DNA of 6,511 bases, from NCBI GenBank assembly GCA_028709105.1, contig JAQVYD010000070.1, positions 1 through 6,511 on the forward strand, in the 5' to 3' direction. This DNA is from Clostridia bacterium (GTDB lineage: Bacteria > Bacillota > Peptococcia > DRI-13 > DTU073). Below are positions 1 through 5,701 of the stretch, one piece after another. Below the pieces are notes generated by a model. That model did not search any database. It saw only the letters and a list, made by a program, of their open reading frames with translations, and was not told where the DNA came from. Every line of letters starts with the position of its first letter. Within the stretch, counting starts at the first letter, position 1. The translations under genes were made by a program, and so were the position numbers.

Positions 1-863
1 ACACCCAATAAAGGAGCCCCGCCATATTCGGCATAATCCAATCTTGCCTTAATTTTTTTTAAAGCAGGAACAAGCAGAAAAGCCCCTGCTTTACTACGCA
101 CATTCTTTTGTAATTCCTCTTTTAAAAGCGCAAAAATGCCGCCGGCCGTACCTTCCAATACTTTTAAAATAATATTACCGGTAAAACCGTCACAAACAAG
201 GACATCAACAGCTCCGCTTAAAACACCCCTTCCTTCCACATTACCCACAAAATTAAGTTCTGACTTTTTTTGCAAGAGCTCATAAGTTTTAAGTGTTAAT
301 TCATTCCCTTTGGAGGGTTCTGTGCCATTACTAACCAAACCGACATGAGGCTTGGTAATACCCAGTATTTTTTCTGCATAAACACTACCCATTAGGGCAA
401 ACTGCAGTAAATTTTCCGGCTTACAATCAGCATTAGCTCCGGCATCCACAAGAAGTTTAGGTCCGGACAAACCGGGCATAACCGTACCGATGGCCGGACG
501 TTCTATTCCCCGGAACCGTCCCAGTCCGAAAAGTGCCGCCACCATCTGTGCTCCTGTATTACCGGCAGAAATTAGCGCATCACCTTTTTTTTCTTTGACT
601 AATTGTGTCGCCACCGTAATTGAAGCATCTTTTTTTTGACGATAAGCAAGGGCCGGATGTTCATCCATCGCAATGACTTCCTCACAATGATAAATACTAA
701 GTCTTTCCGAGTCATATTGCACAGGCAAACACGGCTTGATTGCTTCTTCCTGCCCCACTAAAATCACCTGTAAATTCCGGTCAAGACGCAATGCCTGCAC
801 AGCTCCCTGCACGATCTCCTGTGGAGCCAAGTCCCCACCCATCGCCTCAACAACAACTTTCAT
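1..863 (-). CDS. plsX: Phosphate acyltransferase PlsX (partial, C-terminus cut by window edge)
   Basis: PlsX converts acyl-ACP and phosphate to acyl-phosphate, the donor used by PlsY in the first step of phosphatidic acid synthesis; it is a peripheral membrane enzyme. My translation from ATG 863 gives 287 residues with no stop before the window start. Family landmarks: an N-terminal AMGGDLAP (residues 7-14), SAGNTGA (99-105), a GANADCKPENL stretch, GTEPSKGNELT, GFTGN (226-230) and a C-terminal YGGAPLLG. B. subtilis PlsX is about 333 residues, so roughly 45 are missing off the left edge. The start is fixed by an AGGAGGT ribosome site 7 nt upstream, inside the end of fapR. The ATG overlaps the fapR stop as ATGA, so the two are translationally coupled. 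One oddity is Glu at residue 6, where the family usually has Asp (VDAMGGD). Identity is secure from the motifs and from the fapR-plsX order. Confidence 0.96.
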   Translation of the reverse strand, partial: MKVVVEAMGGDLAPQEIVQGAVQALRLDRNLQVILVGQEEAIKPCLPVQYDSERLSIYHCEEVIAMDEHPALAYRQKKDASITVATQLVKEKKGDALISAGNTGAQMVAALFGLGRFRGIERPAIGTVMPGLSGPKLLVDAGANADCKPENLLQFALMGSVYAEKILGITKPHVGLVSNGTEPSKGNELTLKTYELLQKKSELNFVGNVEGRGVLSGAVDVLVCDGFTGNIILKVLEGTAGGIFALLKEELQKNVRSKAGAFLLVPALKKIKARLDYAEYGGAPLLG

Positions 864-1429
864 CTGTTTACCTCCTGTTTGGCCACAAAAACAAATTTAC
901 CCATAAACACTTCTTCCGTTTCGACTTTCGAGACAACCTTGATCAAATATTTATTAATCTTTTTTCTGGCTAAAAAAGCATGAGCAATAATTTTCTCGTT
1001 TAAATAGACAGGCCGGCGAAAACGTAATCTGGCACTTCCCGTCAAAACAATCTCCGCATCAATTAAAGCGGCGGCCAAAGCATTAGCCTGTGAAAAAAGA
1101 TAATCACCCCGGCAAACCTGGCTCTTTTCAGCTACCATTTCCAGCCCCACCTCTAAAACAGAGGTAGCAAACTGACCTAACTGTAATTCTATTAATTTTC
1201 CTACCATTTCATGAGCGACCATCGACTTAACTTGTTGATGGGCCTGCTCAGCTACCTGCATTGTCCGCATCCGTAATTCCGGAATATCTAAGGCCAACCG
1301 ATCTAAGCGAATTGTTTGAATAGAAACAGCGAAATATTTAGCTAATTCTTCATCAGTAACAAAGGGATTAGTATCAATTAATTTAAGCAACTGCAACTGG
1401 CGCTTTTTTTTATTAAGCTTTTTAACCAT
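860..1429 (-). CDS. fapR: Fatty acid and phospholipid biosynthesis repressor FapR
   Basis: The 189-residue product matches FapR in length (B. subtilis 188) and layout. An N-terminal DeoR-like helix-turn-helix (about residues 24-48, VTDEELAKYFAVSIQTIRLD) is followed by a linker and a hot-dog effector domain. The hot-dog signature is CRGDYLFSQANALAAALID (106-124), with ARLRFRRPV (133-141) behind it. In known FapR proteins this domain binds malonyl-CoA, which releases the repressor from DNA, so lipid genes are induced when the precursor is plentiful. The ATG at 1429 has an AAAGGAGAG ribosome site 6 nt upstream. A promoter with a FapR-like operator lies just ahead, implying autoregulation. It forms a two-gene or longer operon with plsX; further fab genes may follow beyond the left edge, which is inference. 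Confidence 0.96.
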   Translation of the reverse strand: MVKKLNKKKRQLQLLKLIDTNPFVTDEELAKYFAVSIQTIRLDRLALDIPELRMRTMQVAEQAHQQVKSMVAHEMVGKLIELQLGQFATSVLEVGLEMVAEKSQVCRGDYLFSQANALAAALIDAEIVLTGSARLRFRRPVYLNEKIIAHAFLARKKINKYLIKVVSKVETEEVFMGKFVFVAKQEVNR

Positions 1430-1456
1430 AGCTTTCTCTCCTTTTGTTACCAGGTC

Positions 1457-1494
1457 TCAGTACCTAGTATAAAGGCACTTGATATTTTTAGCAA
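1457..1494 (-). promoter_or_regulatory. fapR promoter with FapR-like operator over the -10
   Basis: On the minus strand, TTGCTA (1494-1489) and TATACT (1471-1466) are separated by exactly 17 bp, a good sigma-A promoter about 40 bp from the fapR ATG. The plus-strand sequence TCAGTACCTAGTATAAA (1457-1473) covers the -10 and probable start point. It resembles the FapR palindrome family as I remember it (TTAGTACC facing a GTACTAA-type half), with about 14 of 17 positions agreeing. A weaker TTACCAGGT motif lies 13 bp away at 1447-1455 and could extend the site. Position and sequence together suggest autorepression. The promoter is seen directly; the operator assignment is inference. Confidence 0.72.
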
Positions 1495-1511
1495 GTAAAA
1501 TTTTTCTATTT

Positions 1512-1551
1512 AAAAAAATAAAAAAAGAAAGCCATCGATAAGAGGCTCTCC
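1512..1551 (-). terminator. Intrinsic terminator downstream of rpmF
   Basis: On the minus strand GGAGAGCC (1551-1544) pairs with GGCTTTCT (1533-1526) across a 10-nt loop, giving 8 pairs including two G-U. A T-rich tract with one A interruption (about 1525-1512) follows directly. It lies between the rpmF stop and the fapR promoter, so rpmF transcripts probably end here and fapR-plsX is read mainly from its own promoter. Confidence 0.72.
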
Positions 1552-1587
1552 CTTTCTACCTTTTCTTACTCCTCGTCTATACTAAAT

Positions 1588-1770
1588 CTATTTTTCTTGG
1601 GCAATAACCTCACGATCTTTATAATAACCACAAGAAGAACACACCATGTGAGGCTGCTTTGCTTCATGACATTTAGGACAGACCACGAATCCAGGCGCTT
1701 TTAATTTCATCACTTCAGCCCTTCTCCGGCGATTTCTTGTTTTAGAACGGCGGTGCTGCGGTACTCCCAT
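1588..1770 (-). CDS. rpmF: 50S ribosomal protein L32
   Basis: L32 is a small zinc-ribbon protein of the large ribosomal subunit. The 60-residue product begins MGVPQHRRSKTRNRRRR, the typical basic N-terminus, and carries two Cys pairs, CPKC (31-34) and CSSC (44-47), followed by GYYKDREV. This is therefore the zinc-binding four-cysteine form rather than a Cys-less paralogue. I chose ATG 1770 over the upstream in-frame GTG at 1779: the GTG lies inside the ribosome site, whereas AGGAGG sits 8 nt before the ATG and the family starts with M-x-VPQ. The gene has its own strong promoter about 105 bp upstream and its own terminator, so it looks monocistronic. The DUF177 gene (yceD) that precedes rpmF in many bacteria is absent. 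Confidence 0.97.
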   Translation of the reverse strand: MGVPQHRRSKTRNRRRRAEVMKLKAPGFVVCPKCHEAKQPHMVCSSCGYYKDREVIAQEK

Positions 1771-1863
1771 TAGGCCCACCTCCTCCTCTCACTTGAAACT
1801 GACACTATTCCGACCACAATTTACCCGGATTTATTTTCGTCCATGCTTACCCCTCTATCCAAG

Positions 1864-1911
1864 CAAGCTTCTCTATTATACAAAACATCATAATTTATTG
1901 TCAAGCTTCTC
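1864..1911 (-). promoter_or_regulatory. Strong sigma-A promoter of rpmF, bracketed by 10-bp direct repeats
   Basis: The minus strand carries TTGACA (1904-1899), an 18-bp spacer and TATAAT (1880-1875); both hexamers are perfect consensus. This predicts a start near 1868 and a leader of about 95 nt before the rpmF ATG. The ten-mer GAGAAGCTTG occurs twice on this strand. One copy (1911-1902) runs into the -35 hexamer and the other (1873-1864) covers the predicted start site. The two lie 38 bp apart centre to centre. Paired identical sites at -35 and +1 are what a repressor would use, but no regulator is identified here. The promoter is highly credible; the operator idea is inference. Confidence 0.85.
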
Positions 1912-1913
1912 GA

Positions 1914-1931
1914 GGTTCGAAAGTTCGAACC
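1914..1931. repeat. 18-bp inverted repeat upstream of the rpmF promoter
   Basis: GGTTCGAAAGTTCGAACC consists of perfect 8-bp arms around a 2-bp centre. It starts 10 bp upstream of the rpmF -35 hexamer and 22 bp after the pta stop codon. As RNA it would form a 7-bp stem with a 4-nt loop, but no T tract follows on either strand, so it is a poor intrinsic terminator. A protein-binding operator or activator site for rpmF is the simplest reading. Confidence 0.6.
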
Positions 1932-1952
1932 GTTGTGCATTATTAATTGCTT

Positions 1953-2948
1953 TTAACTTAGCTCCTGACAAGCGGTGATCGCTACCGTATTTACAATATC
2001 CTCGACACTACAGCCCCTAGATAAATCATTGACCGGTTTAGCCATCCCTTGCAAAACAGGTCCAAAGGCATCAACATCACCCAAACGCTGTGCCAACTTA
2101 TAAGCAATATTCCCCGTCTGTAAATCAGGGAAAACCAAAACATTGGCCTGCCCGGCCACAACACTGCCGGGAGCTTTAGAAGCACCCACCTTAGGAACTA
2201 AAGCCGCATCTGCCTGTAACTCTCCATCAATAAGTAGATCAGGCGCTTTTTCCCGAGCCAACTTTGTCGCCTCAACGACCTTATCGATAAGCTCATGTTG
2301 GGCACTGCCTTTCGTCGAGAAGGAAAGCATCGCCACCTTCGGTTCAAAACCAATCAAGGCCCTCGCTGTCTGCGCAGAAGCAATCGCGATTTCCGCCAGC
2401 TGTTCCGCCGTAGGATTCGGATTAACGGCACAATCAGCAAAAACCATCACCCCTTCTTCCCCATATTCCTTCTTCGGACTAATCATCAGAAAAGCACCTG
2501 ATACTGAAGAAATACCGGGTGCTGTTTTAATAATCTGCAAAGCAGGACGTAAAACATCACTCGTAGCATTCTGTGCACCTGCTACCATACCCTGGGCATC
2601 TCCTTTATAAATCATCATCGAGCCAAAATACAAAGGACTTTCTAAAAGTTTTTCGGCATCTGTTAAAGTAAGCCCCTTATGTTTACGCAGCTGATACAAC
2701 TCTTCCGCATACACGGCAAATTTTTCTGATTTTACCGGATTGATTACCCTAACCTTAGCGAGATCTGTCCCCACCTTTGCCGCGACAACCTTTACCTGTT
2801 CTTCCTCACCTAACAAAATCAAATCAGCCAGACCTTCCTCAGCAATTATTCCGGCAGCTGTTACCGTACGTTCCTCAGTACCTTCTGCTAAAATAATCGT
2901 GCGTTTGTTTTTTCTAGCCTTTTCCTTAATCTTTTCAACCAAATTCAT
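1953..2948 (-). CDS. pta: Phosphate acetyltransferase
   Basis: Pta interconverts acetyl-CoA plus phosphate with acetyl-phosphate plus CoA, in the cytoplasm, at the branch between central carbon flow and acetate. The 331-residue product has the length of the short (single-domain) bacterial form. Visible landmarks are AEGTEERTV near the N-terminus, GDAQGMVAGAQNAT, FADCAVNPNPTAEQLAEIA, KAPGSVVAGQANVLVFPDL (258-276), GNIAYKLAQRL (279-289) and KPVNDLSRGCS (304-314) close to the C-terminus. The last block is characteristic of Pta within the Pta/Ptb family and argues against a phosphotransbutyrylase. The ATG at 2948 has AGGAGGAG 6 nt upstream. The usual acetate kinase gene ackA does not follow; the next gene is rpmF after a 182-bp gap. 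No convincing terminator was found, so some read-through into rpmF is possible. Confidence 0.95.
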   Translation of the reverse strand: MNLVEKIKEKARKNKRTIILAEGTEERTVTAAGIIAEEGLADLILLGEEEQVKVVAAKVGTDLAKVRVINPVKSEKFAVYAEELYQLRKHKGLTLTDAEKLLESPLYFGSMMIYKGDAQGMVAGAQNATSDVLRPALQIIKTAPGISSVSGAFLMISPKKEYGEEGVMVFADCAVNPNPTAEQLAEIAIASAQTARALIGFEPKVAMLSFSTKGSAQHELIDKVVEATKLAREKAPDLLIDGELQADAALVPKVGASKAPGSVVAGQANVLVFPDLQTGNIAYKLAQRLGDVDAFGPVLQGMAKPVNDLSRGCSVEDIVNTVAITACQELS

Positions 2949-3082
2949 TTTTAACTCCTCCTCTGCTATAATAAAAATTAACTTGTTACATCTTCGCCAT
3001 AAATGATGATGTTCCTATTTGAATATTCTTGAAAAATTTACTTTTATCCGGATACGATTGCGCTAAGGGGGGGAAAGATTAA
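2949..3082. other. Divergent pta / tmcAL intergenic region
   Basis: These 134 bp must drive both pta (minus) and tmcAL (plus). A weak plus-strand promoter candidate is TTGAAA (3029-3034), 18 bp, TACGAT (3053-3058). A perfect 10-bp palindrome, TATCCGGATA (3045-3054), overlaps the end of its spacer and could be an operator. For pta I see only a TATTAT-like -10 (about 2972-2967) without a clear -35. The tmcAL ribosome site is an unusual run of seven G (3067-3073), 9 nt before its ATG. Confidence 0.4.
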
Positions 3083-4333
3083 ATGAGCATCATCGGCATT
3101 ATTGCGGAATACAACCCTTTGCATAAGGGACACCTGTACCACCTGCAGGAAGCTAAAAAAAGAACGGCGGCCCAAGGAGTCGTCTGTGTCCTCAGCGGCA
3201 ACTTTCTGCAACGCGGCGAACCGGCCCTCGTCAATAAATGGGCACGGGCAAAAATGGCTTTGCAAAATGGTGTAGATTTAGTTTTTGAACTGCCCGTTCT
3301 TTATGCCACCCACAGTGCTTACTGGTTTGCCAGAGGCGGCATCGCTACATTAGCCCAAACCGGCATCGTCTCTCACCTCGCCTTTGGTGCAGAAACAGCA
3401 AATCTTCCTTTGCTGCAAGAAATAGCCGCTCTGCTGGCCACAGAACCGCCTTCCTACCGACGGCGTCTGCAACAATTACTGCAAGAAGGACTTTCTTTTC
3501 CCCAGGCCAGAATCAAAGCACTTCCCCCGGAACTATCCGGCCACGCAGAGCTTTTACAAAGCCCCAATAACATCCTGGCCCTAACCTACCTGCAAATTCT
3601 CCAAGAACAAGAACTCTCCCTAAACCCTGTGCTGATTAAACGCCAAGGTTCAGGTTATTTAGATATCTCTCTGCAAAAAAACACTTTCCCCAGTGCTGCC
3701 GCGATCCGCCAACACTTAACGGCCAATCCGACCCAATTCCTGACGGCACTACAGGAACTAACGGCCTTTCTGCCTCCCGCCACCATCAAGATTCTTGAAG
3801 ATGAATATACCCGGGGACAAACACCTCTTGCCTTAGACCAGCTTACACCCCAACTGCTGACTCTCTTACGGCGAACGACAAGCAAGGAACTGCAACAAAT
3901 CGTTGATGTCTCCGAGGGGCTGGAAAACCGTATTAACAAAATCGCCCTCCAGACTACCGATCTGCCGGAATTTCTTGCCCGTCTGAAAACGAAAAGATTT
4001 ACCTATACCCGTCTCCAACGGTTTCTAATTCATCTTCTCATAAATTATACAAAAGAACAAGAACGTTGTCTACAAAATAATCCGCCTTATCTTCGTCTTT
4101 TAGGTTTCACCCCTGCCGGACAAGAATTATTAAAGGAAATCCAAAAGAAAAGCCACCTTCCGCTGATTACCAAAGGGGCTCATATTCATAAATACCTACA
4201 GAACAATCCTACCATACGCTGCTTTTGGGAAATGGATGTCCGTGCTACGAATCTTTATACCCTGCTCTATCCTAACCCTGCCACCCGTAAAGGCAACCTC
4301 GATTACCTGCAAAACCCGGTTTTTAAAGTTTAA
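3083..4333 (+). CDS. tmcAL: tRNA(Met) cytidine acetate ligase TmcAL (YlbM)
   Basis: TmcAL makes N4-acetylcytidine at wobble position 34 of elongator tRNA-Met from acetate and ATP through an acetyl-adenylate, which helps prevent misreading of isoleucine codons. At 416 residues it matches B. subtilis YlbM (about 415). The N-terminal nucleotidyltransferase-like fold is clear: GIIAEYNPLHKGH contains the HxGH nucleotide-binding motif HKGH (14-17), followed by SGNFLQRGEPA (38-48), KWARAKMAL and DLVFELP. Further on are KRQGSGYLD (186-194) and FPSAAAIR (202-209), both typical of the family. The ATG is preceded by a G7 ribosome site at a spacing of 9 nt. It is divergent from pta and followed by ylbJ in the same direction; ylbM and ylbJ are also close neighbours in B. 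subtilis. Older annotations call this a nucleotidyltransferase or UPF0348 protein. Confidence 0.94.
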   Translation: MSIIGIIAEYNPLHKGHLYHLQEAKKRTAAQGVVCVLSGNFLQRGEPALVNKWARAKMALQNGVDLVFELPVLYATHSAYWFARGGIATLAQTGIVSHLAFGAETANLPLLQEIAALLATEPPSYRRRLQQLLQEGLSFPQARIKALPPELSGHAELLQSPNNILALTYLQILQEQELSLNPVLIKRQGSGYLDISLQKNTFPSAAAIRQHLTANPTQFLTALQELTAFLPPATIKILEDEYTRGQTPLALDQLTPQLLTLLRRTTSKELQQIVDVSEGLENRINKIALQTTDLPEFLARLKTKRFTYTRLQRFLIHLLINYTKEQERCLQNNPPYLRLLGFTPAGQELLKEIQKKSHLPLITKGAHIHKYLQNNPTIRCFWEMDVRATNLYTLLYPNPATRKGNLDYLQNPVFKV

Positions 4334-4350
4334 GAAAGAGGTGATGATAG

Positions 4351-4443
4351 ATGTTTCATAAAAATACAGGTCTAGTCCTTCTCTCCCTCCCATATACTCA
4401 TTACAGAGAGTATGGGGAGGGAGATTTTTATGTCCGTGGCTAA
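4351..4443 (+). CDS. Putative 30-residue leader peptide ahead of ylbJ
   Basis: This short ORF starts 17 nt after the tmcAL stop. Its ribosome site GAGGTGAT (4338-4345) is an unbroken 8-base match to the anti-Shine-Dalgarno sequence, 5 nt before the ATG, and is better than those of its long neighbours. The predicted peptide begins MFHKNTGLVLLSLPYTHY and ends in FYVRG. It has four Leu within residues 8-13 and four Tyr between 15 and 27, with no recognisable domain. The coding sequence runs through the whole hairpin that precedes ylbJ and stops at TAA 4441-4443, overlapping the ylbJ ATG (4430) by 14 nt in another frame. The geometry suits a leader peptide or translational coupling. It could still be a chance ORF, since no homologue can be checked here. 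Confidence 0.5.
   Translation: MFHKNTGLVLLSLPYTHYREYGEGDFYVRG
4382..4429 (+). promoter_or_regulatory. Long hairpin plus T5 masking the ylbJ ribosome site
   Basis: The arm 4382-4399 pairs with 4408-4424 through 16 Watson-Crick pairs and one G-U, with a single bulged A at 4392 and an 8-nt loop (4400-4407). Ten consecutive C/T-with-G/A pairs form the base. T5 (4425-4429) follows at once, so the RNA looks like an intrinsic terminator. The 3' arm contains GGGAGGGAG, the only good ribosome site for ylbJ ATG 4430. The structure can therefore both stop transcription and hide the start of ylbJ. Because there is no room for a promoter between it and ylbJ, ylbJ expression must pass through it. A plain terminator for tmcAL with leaky read-through is the dull alternative. 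Confidence 0.75.
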
Positions 4444-5701
4444 TGGGAAAAAACGAAAAAATAATCTCTGCTCTCTCTTTTCTGCCTGTGCCGCCCTTTT
4501 TCTTGTTTCCTCTATGCTGATCTGGCCGGAAGAAACATACCAAGGCGCCCTTGCCGGTCTGGAATTATGGGCAACAATCTTAATCCCTTCCCTTTTACCC
4601 TTTTTTATCATTGCCGAAATTGTTTTCAACTTAGGAATCGTCAGTATGCTCGGTGTCCTCTTGGAACCCCTGATGCGCCCTCTCTTTAACCTCCCCGGTT
4701 CGGCCTCCTTTGTTCTCGCCATGGGCTTTACTTCGGGGTTCCCGATGGGGGCGATCCTCACCAAGCGGCTCCACGAAAAAAAAGAATGTACCCTTGCTGA
4801 AGCTGAACGTCTGCTTGCTTTTACGAACAATGCCAGCCCCCTTTTCCTGATGGTTGCCGTAGCCGTAGGTATGTTTCAGCAAAGCGCCCTCGGTCTTCTT
4901 CTGGTTCTTTCCCACTATCTTGCGAACCTTCTCCTCGGTATCTTCCTCGGTCTAAAGTCACGGTTTTCTTGGGGACAACGGAGACAGAAAAACAGCCTCT
5001 TTTCCCCAAGTAGTGAAATCAAAAACCTGTTCCCCCGTCCCGGCTTATTGCTGCAAAGTATCCGTGCCCTCCTCCAAGCCCAAGAAAAAAGAAAGCCCTG
5101 GGGGCAACTGCTTAGTGAAGCCATCAAGTCCGGACTGAACACGATCTGTCTGATTGGCGGCTTTGTCATTATTTATGCCGTTCTCATCAAGATACTCCAA
5201 GTCACTTCTCTGCTCAGCCTTTTACGATATCCCTGCTCCGTCTTTTTGCAAAGCTGCGGTCTAGAAGCATCTTTGGACAAAGCCCTGGCCACAGGCTTCT
5301 GGGAGATGACCCTCGGTCTGCAAGAAGTCTCTTCAACCACGGCCCCCCTCCGGGAAAAAGCGATTATCGCCGGTATCCTCCTGGGCTGGAGCGGTCTTTC
5401 TATCCAATCTCAAGTTACCGGCATCCTAAGCGGTTCAGGGATTAACCCCCGCCTCTATTATCAGGGTCGGGTCATGCAAGGACTTCTTGCCGGCCTGATT
5501 ACCTCTCTGCTTACCCTTAACGACAGTTGGCCGGTACTATTCACCACACCTGCGCTGACTCCCTTGCCCCCGCAACATCCGTTTCTGCCTTTAGCTATCT
5601 TTAACCTTCTTTATCTCAGTAAATTCTTCTCCCTGACGATGCTTACTCTTTTCTTGCTCTCTTGCCTAACTTTAAGCCTTAATTATCTCCAAAAAAAATA
5701 G
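4430..5701 (+). CDS. ylbJ: Sporulation integral membrane protein YlbJ
   Basis: YlbJ is a polytopic membrane protein of the nucleoside-recognition (Gate) domain superfamily; in B. subtilis it belongs to the mother-cell sigma-E regulon and is needed for normal spores. The 423-residue product has a basic N-terminus (KKRK, 7-10), a first membrane segment at about 12-32 and several more hydrophobic spans. Conserved Gate-type motifs are visible: GFTSGFPMGA (99-108), FTNNASPLF (131-139) and GWSGLSIQSQ (319-328), followed by a C-terminal hydrophobic segment. I prefer ATG 4430 to the in-frame ATG 4412, because 4412 falls inside the hairpin arm that supplies the ribosome site, while GGGAGGGAG lies about 6 nt before 4430. 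The stop codon TAG sits inside the downstream terminator stem. Presence of this gene suggests an endospore-former. No sigma-E promoter with both elements was found immediately upstream. Confidence 0.9.
   Translation: MSVANGKKRKNNLCSLFSACAALFLVSSMLIWPEETYQGALAGLELWATILIPSLLPFFIIAEIVFNLGIVSMLGVLLEPLMRPLFNLPGSASFVLAMGFTSGFPMGAILTKRLHEKKECTLAEAERLLAFTNNASPLFLMVAVAVGMFQQSALGLLLVLSHYLANLLLGIFLGLKSRFSWGQRRQKNSLFSPSSEIKNLFPRPGLLLQSIRALLQAQEKRKPWGQLLSEAIKSGLNTICLIGGFVIIYAVLIKILQVTSLLSLLRYPCSVFLQSCGLEASLDKALATGFWEMTLGLQEVSSTTAPLREKAIIAGILLGWSGLSIQSQVTGILSGSGINPRLYYQGRVMQGLLAGLITSLLTLNDSWPVLFTTPALTPLPPQHPFLPLAIFNLLYLSKFFSLTMLTLFLLSCLTLSLNYLQKK

Noticed and set aside
1771..1779. GTG 1779 as the rpmF start
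   Set aside because: The GTG overlaps the Shine-Dalgarno sequence, and the L32 family begins at the following Met-Gly-Val-Pro-Gln.
1914..1931. The dyad as an intrinsic terminator of pta
   Set aside because: The stem would be only 7 bp and no T tract follows on the minus strand.
1793..1978. 61-codon plus-strand open frame over the rpmF promoter region
   Set aside because: It lacks a ribosome site and overlaps promoter elements and the pta end; the composition looks non-coding.
2143..2610. 155-codon open frame antisense to pta
   Set aside because: It lies entirely opposite a clear pta gene, has no convincing ribosome site or recognisable motif, and is explained by codon bias of the opposite strand.
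4391..4398. CATATACT as a sigma-E -10 element for ylbJ
   Set aside because: It resembles the sigma-E -10, but no ATA-type -35 lies at the required spacing, and the bases are accounted for by the hairpin stem.
4412..4429. In-frame ATG 4412 as the ylbJ start
   Set aside because: It sits inside the hairpin arm and includes the ribosome site of ATG 4430; its own upstream AGAGAG is weak and too close.
4372..5169. Several minus-strand open frames opposite ylbJ
   Set aside because: The plus frame has YlbJ motifs and membrane segments throughout; the minus frames are basic, low-complexity shadows without family features.
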